Origin: Bacillaceae bacterium JMAK1
Lineage (GTDB): Bacteria; Bacillota; Bacilli; Bacillales; Marinococcaceae
Assembly (NCBI GenBank): GCA_012970285.1
Contig: JIBW01000004.1
Span: forward strand, 372,001 to 436,000
DNA length: 64,000 nucleotides
Direction: 5' to 3'
In this document: positions 57,862-64,000 of the stretch, in pieces
How positions within the stretch are numbered: position 1 is the first letter of the stretch
How the letters are laid out: each line of letters begins with the position of its first letter
The notes under the pieces: model-generated
Databases searched by the model: none
Told to the model about the DNA's origin: nothing
The model's input: the letters and a program-made list of their open reading frames with translations, nothing else
Position numbers and translations under genes: made by a program

Positions 57862-59208
57862 ATGGCTCGTGAGCAATGGGGAACGAAGGTTGGCTTTATC
57901 TTAGCTGCGGTTGGGTCGGCAGTCGGATTAGGTAATATTTGGCGCTTTCCCTATATAACAGGAGAATATGGTGGCGGTGCGTTTTTACTCGTTTATCTCG
58001 TGTGTGTCGCTGTTATTGGTTTACCTGTTATTTTAGCAGAATTTTCAATCGGTAAGAGGGGGCAGTTAGATGCTGTAGGTTCTTACCGTAAGACAGCTCC
58101 ATCCAAGGTGTGGGTCGCTGGTGGTTGGCTAGCGGTTACGACTTCATTTTTGATTGTATCGTTTTACGCGGTCATTACAGGCTGGGTATTGCATTACATG
58201 TTTGGGTATTTAATGGGGTCTGTACAACAAGTGGAAAGTGGAGGTGTAGAAGGGTACTTCCTTGATACAATCGGAGCAACGTGGACACCGATCTTTTGGC
58301 TTGTTGTCGTAATGGCGATTATTGTCGGGATCCTATACTTCGGGGTTCAAAAAGGTATAGAGCTTAGCAGTAAGATCTTCATGCCGTTACTTGCAATTAT
58401 ATTAGTCATATTAGCAGGATACAGTTTAACATTAGACGGCGCATTAGAAGGGATGAGATTCTTATTCGTTCCTGATTGGAGTGCTCTTGCTGACCCATCG
58501 CTATATTTAGCAGCAATTGGTCAATCATTCTTTACGTTATCTCTAGGTATGGGGATTATGATTACGTATGGTGGGTACCTTTCTAGACAAACGGGTACGA
58601 ATTTACCAGCAACAGCTCGTAATGTCGTTATTTTAGATACACTGTTCGCCATTGTCGTTGCGGTTGCCATCTTCGGTGCAGTGTATGCGATCGGAATGGA
58701 GCCTTCACAAGGGCCAGCACTCATTTTCGTAGTGTTACCAGAAGTGTTTAACCAAATGGCGGGTGCTGGAACGATCTTTGCCATTGCGTTTTTCTTCCTT
58801 GTGTTTATCGCAGCATTAACATCAGCAATATCATTAGCGGAAGTAAGTATTTCTGCAGCAATTGAACGTTTCAAAATTAGCCGCCAAAAAGCAACGTTAA
58901 TCCTTGGTGCACTCATTACAGTATTAGGAGTTCCGTCAGCGTTAAGTCAAGGTGGACCGTTGTCAGAGTTTTTGATCTTCGGATTACCATTCTTAGATTT
59001 TGTAGACACACTGACTGACAGTTATTTCTTACCAATTGGTGGGTTAATCGTCGTCTTACTTGTTGGCTGGGGTTGGACGAAGAAAGCCACGTTGGATGAA
59101 GCAGATTTTAGAAGCCCAATGATTGCAAAATTTTATTTAATCTTACTTCGTTTTGTCGCTCCAGCGATGATTATCGTAATCTTAGCACTGAACATATTTG
59201 GCTCTTAA
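57862..59208 (+). CDS. Sodium:neurotransmitter symporter family (NSS/SNF) transporter
   Basis: 448 aa; ATG 57862 follows AAAGGGGGG; an in-frame ATG inside the promoter region is rejected. About 11-12 helices. Conserved NSS N-terminal signature REQWGTKVGFILAAVGSAVGLGNIWRFPY is present (named by its ends WGTKVGF and GLGNIWRFPY), including the unwound sodium-site helix 1 segment. It imports an amino acid or similar solute with Na+. It carries a perfect consensus promoter. With the next gene it forms a pair of sodium symporters inserted between yunB and lytH. Confidence 0.92.
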   Translation: MAREQWGTKVGFILAAVGSAVGLGNIWRFPYITGEYGGGAFLLVYLVCVAVIGLPVILAEFSIGKRGQLDAVGSYRKTAPSKVWVAGGWLAVTTSFLIVSFYAVITGWVLHYMFGYLMGSVQQVESGGVEGYFLDTIGATWTPIFWLVVVMAIIVGILYFGVQKGIELSSKIFMPLLAIILVILAGYSLTLDGALEGMRFLFVPDWSALADPSLYLAAIGQSFFTLSLGMGIMITYGGYLSRQTGTNLPATARNVVILDTLFAIVVAVAIFGAVYAIGMEPSQGPALIFVVLPEVFNQMAGAGTIFAIAFFFLVFIAALTSAISLAEVSISAAIERFKISRQKATLILGALITVLGVPSALSQGGPLSEFLIFGLPFLDFVDTLTDSYFLPIGGLIVVLLVGWGWTKKATLDEADFRSPMIAKFYLILLRFVAPAMIIVILALNIFGS

Positions 59209-59214
59209 CTAAGG

Positions 59215-59246
59215 ACCTCGGTGCTTAAAAGCACCGAGGTTCTTTA
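59215..59246 (+). terminator. Terminator between the two symporter genes
   Basis: ACCTCGGTGCT / AGCACCGAGGT, 4-base loop, tail TCTTT is weak. Confidence 0.7.
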
Positions 59247-59268
59247 CTACATAAAATGGGGTGATAAA

Positions 59269-60618
59269 ATGATTGAAATGATTGATAACTGGGCATCTGC
59301 AGCTGCTGATTTTGTCTGGGGATTGCCTTTAATTGTGTTACTTGTCGGGACTGGGATTTACTTAACTTTTAGACTAGGTTTTTATTCATTTACACAACTT
59401 CCATATGCATTGAAGCTCGTTTTTAAGAAAAACTTGGACAAAAATGCAGAAGGAGATATTTCACATTTCCAAGCGTTAATGACTTCACTTGCTGCAACCG
59501 TCGGTACTGGTAACGTTGCAGGTGTAGCTACAGCTGTCGTTGTAGGGGGGCCAGGAGCAGTATTTTGGATGTGGATTACCGCTTTGGTAGGTATGGCAAC
59601 GAAATATTCAGAAGCCATACTTGGTGTAAAATATCGAGGCAAAAACTACCGTGGCGAAATGGCCGGCGGACCGATGTATTATATTGAACAAGGACTAGGT
59701 AAGAATTGGAAATGGATGGGGATGCTCTTTGCATTCTTCGCCGTTTTTGCCGCAATCTTTGGAATCGGGAATATGACGCAAGCGAACACAGCTTCAGATA
59801 TCGTACAGAGCACATTCAACGTTCCTACGTGGATTACTGGAATTATTATGGCGATTTTAGTAGGACTAGTTGTTATTGGTGGTATTAAAAGTATTGGTCG
59901 AGTTAGCGGAATAATTGTCCCAATTATGATTGTATTCTATATTGTTGCAGGATTTTTTGTTATTGGTTTTAACATTGCAGAAGTACCTGCAGCATTTGGC
60001 TTGATTTTTACTGATGCATTTACTGGGCAAGCGGTTGCAGGTGGGGCAATAGGTACGGTTATACAGATGGGGGTCGCGCGGGGCTTATTCTCTAACGAAG
60101 CGGGGCTCGGTACTGGAGGAATTGCTGCAGCGGCTGCAAAAACCGATGTACCTGCTCGTCAAGCGCTTATTTCTATGACGCAAGTATTTATTGATACGAT
60201 TATCGTATGTACAATCACAGGACTTGCACTTGTCATTGCAGACCTTTATACGTCGGGTGAAAGTGGTGCATCCTTAACAGCACTATCCTTTGATGCAATC
60301 TTACCGTTTGGTGGAAGTATGGTCGTTACGATTACATTGTTGTTCTTTATCTTCTCCACGATCATTGGCTGGGCGTATTTTGGAGAGAAGTGTTTGGAGT
60401 ACCTAGTCGGTGGGAAGATCACGTACATTTATCGCATCGTCTTTGTGCTTGCAGTATTTGTAGGTGCAACGTTACCTCTAAATACCGTTTGGAGCTTTGG
60501 TGATATCTTTAATGGTCTTATGGCAATTCCCAACTTAATTGCTTTGATTCTTCTGTCTGGTGTTGTAGCAAAAGAAACACGTAAGTTTAAGGACATTAGA
60601 AAGTTAGAGCGTAGCTAA
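59269..60618 (+). CDS. Sodium:alanine symporter family (AGCS) transporter
   Basis: 449 aa from ATG 59269 (ribosome site GGGGTG); a GTG at 59221 lies in the terminator and is rejected. About 11 helices. Family signatures: DKNAEGDISHFQALMTSLAATVGTGNVAGVATA (by its ends ISHFQALMTSLAAT and GTGNVAGVATA), GVKYRGKNYRGEMAGGPMYYI and ARGLFSNEAGLGTGGIAAAAA. It imports alanine or glycine with Na+. It lies directly behind the other sodium symporter. Confidence 0.93.
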   Translation: MIEMIDNWASAAADFVWGLPLIVLLVGTGIYLTFRLGFYSFTQLPYALKLVFKKNLDKNAEGDISHFQALMTSLAATVGTGNVAGVATAVVVGGPGAVFWMWITALVGMATKYSEAILGVKYRGKNYRGEMAGGPMYYIEQGLGKNWKWMGMLFAFFAVFAAIFGIGNMTQANTASDIVQSTFNVPTWITGIIMAILVGLVVIGGIKSIGRVSGIIVPIMIVFYIVAGFFVIGFNIAEVPAAFGLIFTDAFTGQAVAGGAIGTVIQMGVARGLFSNEAGLGTGGIAAAAAKTDVPARQALISMTQVFIDTIIVCTITGLALVIADLYTSGESGASLTALSFDAILPFGGSMVVTITLLFFIFSTIIGWAYFGEKCLEYLVGGKITYIYRIVFVLAVFVGATLPLNTVWSFGDIFNGLMAIPNLIALILLSGVVAKETRKFKDIRKLERS

Positions 60619-60626
60619 AGTGAAAC

Positions 60627-60652
60627 GAGCACTTGTCTTCGGACTTGTGCTC
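60627..60652. terminator. UUCG-loop hairpin between convergent genes
   Basis: GAGCAC-TT-GTC, TTCG loop, GAC-TT-GTGCTC, no long T-run. Probably the shared end of the AGCS gene and the leftward phosphatase gene. Confidence 0.5.
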
Positions 60653-60661
60653 ATTTCCATT

Positions 60662-61315
60662 TTAGTATTTCACTTCATTTACATGCTTCACTAAAAACTG
60701 ATTGTTTTCATACGTCACATATGTAACGCTACAATTTTCAATGTCGTCATAACTTCCTTTATAGTTAAACAAGCGAATTAGTGCACGTATAGTAAGCCCG
60801 TGCGACACAATATAAATGTTGTTAAAGTTTTGCGCCTGTGCATCTTGCACGACTGAATGAATTCCTTCTTGTAGCCGTTTCGAGTACTGCTCCCAGTTTT
60901 CCGCTTGTTGACTCGAGTCGATTGCTGCAATCGTATCTACGACAATATCGAGTGGTACATCCCAAAGCATGTGAATGTCTTTGTATTGATCAGGTAATCC
61001 CCGTTTTAGCGCTTCTAGCATCGTAATGTTGTATCCACCTTCAAAGCCGCCAAAGTACAGTTCACGTAATGCCCAGTTTTCATGGATAGTGATTTGTTGG
61101 TCGTTTTTACTATGAAATCGAATCAGGTTCGCAGTTTCTCGAGCTCTCCCGCTGTCACTCGTGTAAATGTGATCAATTGGCTCATTTACTAGTGCTTCCC
61201 CTAACGTTTTTGCTCCAGCACGCCCTTTAGACGTAAGTGGTGTGTCGGACCATCCTTGTACTTTGCCTTGCGTATTAAAAATGGTTTTTCCGTGACGAAC
61301 TAAATAGATATTCAA
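60662..61315 (-). CDS. Histidine phosphatase family protein
   Basis: 217 aa. Catalytic motif LVRHGKT with H8, RELYFGGFEGG for the proton-donor glutamate region, and a second catalytic histidine in IVSHGLTIRAL near 171. Branch of the phosphoglycerate-mutase-like phosphatases (broad-specificity PhoE-type or cobalamin/other). No metabolic partner nearby; substrate unknown. Confidence 0.88.
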   Translation of the reverse strand: MNIYLVRHGKTIFNTQGKVQGWSDTPLTSKGRAGAKTLGEALVNEPIDHIYTSDSGRARETANLIRFHSKNDQQITIHENWALRELYFGGFEGGYNITMLEALKRGLPDQYKDIHMLWDVPLDIVVDTIAAIDSSQQAENWEQYSKRLQEGIHSVVQDAQAQNFNNIYIVSHGLTIRALIRLFNYKGSYDDIENCSVTYVTYENNQFLVKHVNEVKY

Positions 61316-61363
61316 CGTAGACCCTCCTCGTTCGGCTTCTCTACGTTAAAGTATAGAGGAAGG

Positions 61364-62359
61364 TCAACTCTTCTGTCTTTCTTTTTGTTCCCATGAACGA
61401 AGTTTTGGGTACGGATCGAATGACCATTCTGTGTACCCGTTATCTCGATAAATCCCGTAGTGTAAGTGAGGTGGGAATTTTCCTTGTGTTCCTGGTTTTC
61501 CGTACCCAGAGCTACCTACACTGCCGATGACTGATCCTGGAGTAACAATGGAGCCTTCCTCAATATCTTCAGCAAAGCCGTGAAGGTGGGCATAATAATG
61601 GTAAATATTATCCAAATCCCGAATTCCAATACGCCATCCTCCATATTCATTCCAGCCTTTTAATTCAACCGTGCCGTACGTTGTTGCACGTACAGGTGTG
61701 CTATATCCTGCGAAGATGTCTGTACCTTCATGAATACGTCGGCCACCCCACCCGCGTTTGGCACCCCATGTGCTACGGTAAGAATAGTTGTAGTGAAGAG
61801 GAACTGGGAACGCGTTATCATGCAGGGCAATCGTTTGGAACTTCTCAAAGACGTTGGCATGTCCGTGTATGATTCGGACCGTCTGATCTCGTTGATAATG
61901 ATCCCAAAGCGCAATTCGAATGTTTTCATCATCAAAGCCATACGTCGCTAATTTCCGAGCCATCGTATAGAGTAGATCGGCATCGTTATGACGATCTGCT
62001 TTCCCATCACCATCGCCATCGAGACCAACGCCGCCAAAAACACTAATCTGGTCAGCGTTTGTATCTTCAAGGTCTGGATTTAATGCACCGACCCAGTCTC
62101 GTGGGGAGAAGTAAATGGAGATAACACCCGTTGGTTTGTCTCTGTCATTTCTTGCAACATTTAAGCCCCGCTCGTAAGCATCAATTGCTGCGAGCCAGTG
62201 CCATGGAACTTGTGTAACTGTATCCATATCTTTATACAATTGCATGCGTTCAAGGTCAATTTCATCTTGTGTACGCTCTTCTTGTGCGTCTGCAATAGTT
62301 GTTGTTACGATAAATAAACAGATGATTAATAAAAAACGGAGGATTCCTTTTGAATTCAT
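61364..62359 (-). CDS. lytH: M23-family endopeptidase LytH/YunA
   Basis: 331 aa. Signal peptide 1-25 (cut after ADA). Catalytic M23 domain at about 215-320: first zinc motif GRRIHEGTDIFAGYSTPV and second HLHYGIY. The N-terminal region has an EF-hand-like segment (DGDGKADRHNDAD) typical of lytic transglycosylase-related regions. LytH is an L-Ala-D-Glu peptidase producing single-L-alanine side chains in spore cortex. ATG 62359 chosen over the adjacent TTG 62362 because GAGGGG is nine bases upstream of the ATG. Confidence 0.9.
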   Translation of the reverse strand: MNSKGILRFLLIICLFIVTTTIADAQEERTQDEIDLERMQLYKDMDTVTQVPWHWLAAIDAYERGLNVARNDRDKPTGVISIYFSPRDWVGALNPDLEDTNADQISVFGGVGLDGDGDGKADRHNDADLLYTMARKLATYGFDDENIRIALWDHYQRDQTVRIIHGHANVFEKFQTIALHDNAFPVPLHYNYSYRSTWGAKRGWGGRRIHEGTDIFAGYSTPVRATTYGTVELKGWNEYGGWRIGIRDLDNIYHYYAHLHGFAEDIEEGSIVTPGSVIGSVGSSGYGKPGTQGKFPPHLHYGIYRDNGYTEWSFDPYPKLRSWEQKERQKS

Positions 62360-62482
62360 CAATTTTAACCCCTCTTCAACGATGTCTTCTTACTATGGAA
62401 CAGATCTTACTTTTTATACTAAAAAGCATAACTTGGTACGTAAGATGACTCGTGGTAAAATTGGGAAGAAGGGTGTGATTAA

Positions 62483-63406
62483 ATGAGCGAAAAAACTGAA
62501 CACGTGCGAAAACCGGATTGGCTGAAAATAAAATTAAATACGAATGAATCATACACGGGCTTAAAGAAAATGATGCGAGAGAAAAACTTACATACGGTCT
62601 GTGAAGAAGCTCGTTGTCCCAACATTCATGAGTGTTGGGCAGTTCGCAAAACCGCGACATTTATGATCTTAGGAGACACGTGTACGCGTGGTTGTCGTTT
62701 TTGTGCTGTTAAAACAGGCCTTCCAACCGAACTTGATTTAGATGAGCCAGAACGTGTTGCTGATTCTGTAGAGCAAATGGGATTGAAACATGTCGTAATC
62801 ACAGCTGTTGCAAGAGACGATTTAAAAGATGGCGGTTCGAATGTTTTTGCTGAAACAGTCAGAGCTGTAAGAAGAAGAAATCCTTTATGTACCATTGAGG
62901 TGCTTCCATCTGATATGATGGGTCTAGAGGAAAATTTAAAAACCTTAATGGAAGCAAGGCCGAATATTCTAAATCACAATATCGAAACGGTTCGCCGTTT
63001 AACAAAGAAAGTACGTGCTCGTGCGAAGTACGATCGCTCACTGCAATTTCTTCGTTATTCGAAAGAGCTTCACCCAGATATTCCGACCAAATCTAGTTTA
63101 ATGATTGGTCTCGGTGAAACAGCGGAAGAGATTGAAGAAGTGATGGATGATTTACGCGCGAATGACGTGGATATTATGACTATCGGTCAATATTTACAGC
63201 CAACGAAAAAACACTTGCCGGTGATCAAGTATTATACGCCTGATGAGTTTCAACAGTTTAAAGAACTTGCGATGAGCAAAGGGTTCAAGCATTGTGAAGC
63301 GGGACCGCTCGTTCGTTCTTCTTATCACGCTGATGAGCAAGTGGATAAAGCGCAAGTATGGAAAGAGGCTGCGAAATATCAGAGTGAACAACAATTTAGC
63401 AGCTAA
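62483..63406 (+). CDS. lipA: Lipoyl synthase
   Basis: 307 aa radical-SAM enzyme with two 4Fe-4S clusters: the auxiliary-cluster cysteines C40/C45/C51 ([13 protein letters not shown]) and the radical-SAM cysteines C67/C71/C74 (CTRGCRFC). It inserts sulfur into octanoyl groups to make lipoyl groups, for example on GcvH. Divergent from lytH; ribosome site is moderate (GGGTGTGA). Its Fe-S clusters depend on the Suf system encoded in this window. Confidence 0.96.
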   Translation: MSEKTEHVRKPDWLKIKLNTNESYTGLKKMMREKNLHTVCEEARCPNIHECWAVRKTATFMILGDTCTRGCRFCAVKTGLPTELDLDEPERVADSVEQMGLKHVVITAVARDDLKDGGSNVFAETVRAVRRRNPLCTIEVLPSDMMGLEENLKTLMEARPNILNHNIETVRRLTKKVRARAKYDRSLQFLRYSKELHPDIPTKSSLMIGLGETAEEIEEVMDDLRANDVDIMTIGQYLQPTKKHLPVIKYYTPDEFQQFKELAMSKGFKHCEAGPLVRSSYHADEQVDKAQVWKEAAKYQSEQQFSS

Positions 63407-63422
63407 GTCGAGGTGAGATTCG

Positions 63423-63710
63423 TTGATTCAATTGAATAATCAACAGTTTGAACTCATAGAAGAGTCGCGCGAAGGATGGGACGAAGAAGCGTTTCAGAAT
63501 CGCTATAGCGAAGTGTTAAACAAGTATGATTTTATCGTTGGAGACTGGGGACATGAACAATTGCGTCTCCGAGGTTTTTTTAACGATAATAACAAAAAAG
63601 CAGCTTTTGACTCAAAAGTGAGCACCGTTTATGACTATTTGTATGAGTTTTGTAATTTTGATTGTCCTTATTTCATCTTAAAGAAGGTCAAATCAGACAA
63701 AAAAGGTTAA
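63423..63710 (+). CDS. yutD: YutD family protein (DUF1027)
   Basis: 95 aa; TTG start at 63423 with GAGGTGAG upstream. Contains the YutD signature GDWGHEQLRLRGFF near 40-53 and FDCPYFILKKVK near 78-89. Function unknown. It lies 16 bases after lipA and is probably co-transcribed, as in B. subtilis where yutD and lipA are near each other. Confidence 0.9.
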   Translation: MIQLNNQQFELIEESREGWDEEAFQNRYSEVLNKYDFIVGDWGHEQLRLRGFFNDNNKKAAFDSKVSTVYDYLYEFCNFDCPYFILKKVKSDKKG

Positions 63711-63715
63711 AAAGG

Positions 63716-63749
63716 GAATCGTGCAATGCGTTTGCACGATTCTTTTTTA
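63716..63749 (+). terminator. Intrinsic terminator of lipA-yutD
   Basis: GAATCGTGCA, 5-7 base loop, TGCACGATTC, then seven T. Confidence 0.9.
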
Positions 63750-63829
63750 TGGTTTACTAATGTTTGGTTTTATTTAGACGTGGGAATAGCTTTTTATATA
63801 AGACGATCAAAAAGGAGAGTCGAACGAAC

Positions 63830-64000
63830 ATGAACGTACTTGTAATTGGTGCAAATGGACAAATAGGGAAACACACTGTAGAAAAAATGACTCAAGATCA
63901 TACATTTACCCCAACGGCTATGGTTCGTAAAGAAGATCAAATCAAAACCTTTGAAGAGATGAATGCCAACACTGTGCTTGCAGACTTAGAAGGATCAGTC
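63830..64000 (+). CDS. NAD(P)-binding Rossmann protein, SDR/NmrA type (partial)
   Basis: 57 codons before the window ends. Opens MNVLVIGANGQIGKHTVEKM with the GANGQIG nucleotide-binding loop of atypical short-chain dehydrogenases (YhfK/NmrA-like). Ribosome site AAAGGAGAG is good. C-terminal part lies outside. Confidence 0.8.
   Translation, partial: MNVLVIGANGQIGKHTVEKMTQDHTFTPTAMVRKEDQIKTFEEMNANTVLADLEGSV

Overview
The window looks like a chromosomal segment of an endospore-forming member of the Bacillaceae (Firmicutes), probably an alkaliphilic or halotolerant one. Evidence for this: strong purine-rich Shine-Dalgarno sites before nearly every gene; sporulation and spore-surface genes (two CotF-type coat proteins, a BclB-type collagen-like exosporium protein, YunB, LytH); Bacillus-type regulation (CcpA cre, FadR box, sigma-W promoter, S-box riboswitch); many sodium or substrate symporters; and exported proteins with very acidic mature parts (both substrate-binding lipoproteins, the 28.0-29.8 kb membrane protein).

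The backbone is an inverted but recognisable version of the Bacillus subtilis yus-yur-yun-yut region. Read left to right it carries fadN-fadA-fadE (yusL-K-J), yusI, gcvH (yusH), metN-metI-metQ (yusC-B-A), yurZ, sufC-D-S-U-B (yurY-U), yunF, yunD, yunC, yunB, lytH (yunA), lipA (yutB) and yutD. Accessory genes have been inserted between these conserved blocks.

Layout. 0-2.1 kb: leftward NitT/TauT-type ABC transporter plus a ureohydrolase (candidate uptake and hydrolysis of a small guanidino compound). 2.2-6.1 kb: HAD hydrolase and a chimeric surface-anchored gamma-glutamyltransferase. 6.2-9.5 kb: acetoacetyl-CoA synthetase, two small proteins and a decayed membrane gene. 9.5-14.9 kb: two-component system and tripartite tricarboxylate transporter TctCBA with a cre site. 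15.4-18 kb: M20 peptidase, a hypothetical protein, coat proteins. 18.1-23.6 kb: FadR-controlled beta-oxidation operon. 23.6-34.7 kb: mixed block with RocB, YusI, GcvH, PhzF, a large unknown membrane protein, an acetyltransferase, an MFS-PadR-isochorismatase operon and a sigma-W-driven flotillin. 34.7-40.7 kb: MOSC protein, BclB-like protein, drug-efflux MFS with divergent TetR, metallo-beta-lactamase-fold protein. 40.7-45.8 kb: S-box-controlled methionine ABC transporter, BCCT transporter, YurZ. 46-51.2 kb: Suf Fe-S cluster operon. 51.3-64 kb: degenerate M1-like lipoprotein, yun genes, thyA-dfrA, two sodium symporters, phosphatase, LytH, LipA, YutD and the start of an NAD-binding protein.

Functional links: Fe-S cluster assembly (Suf), lipoyl synthesis (LipA, itself an Fe-S enzyme) and the lipoylated GcvH lie in one syntenic block. 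Fatty-acid degradation and acetoacetyl-CoA synthetase cover lipid and ketone-body carbon. Carboxylate uptake and beta-oxidation each carry their own catabolic operator. No rRNA, tRNA, CRISPR array, insertion sequence or phage was seen.
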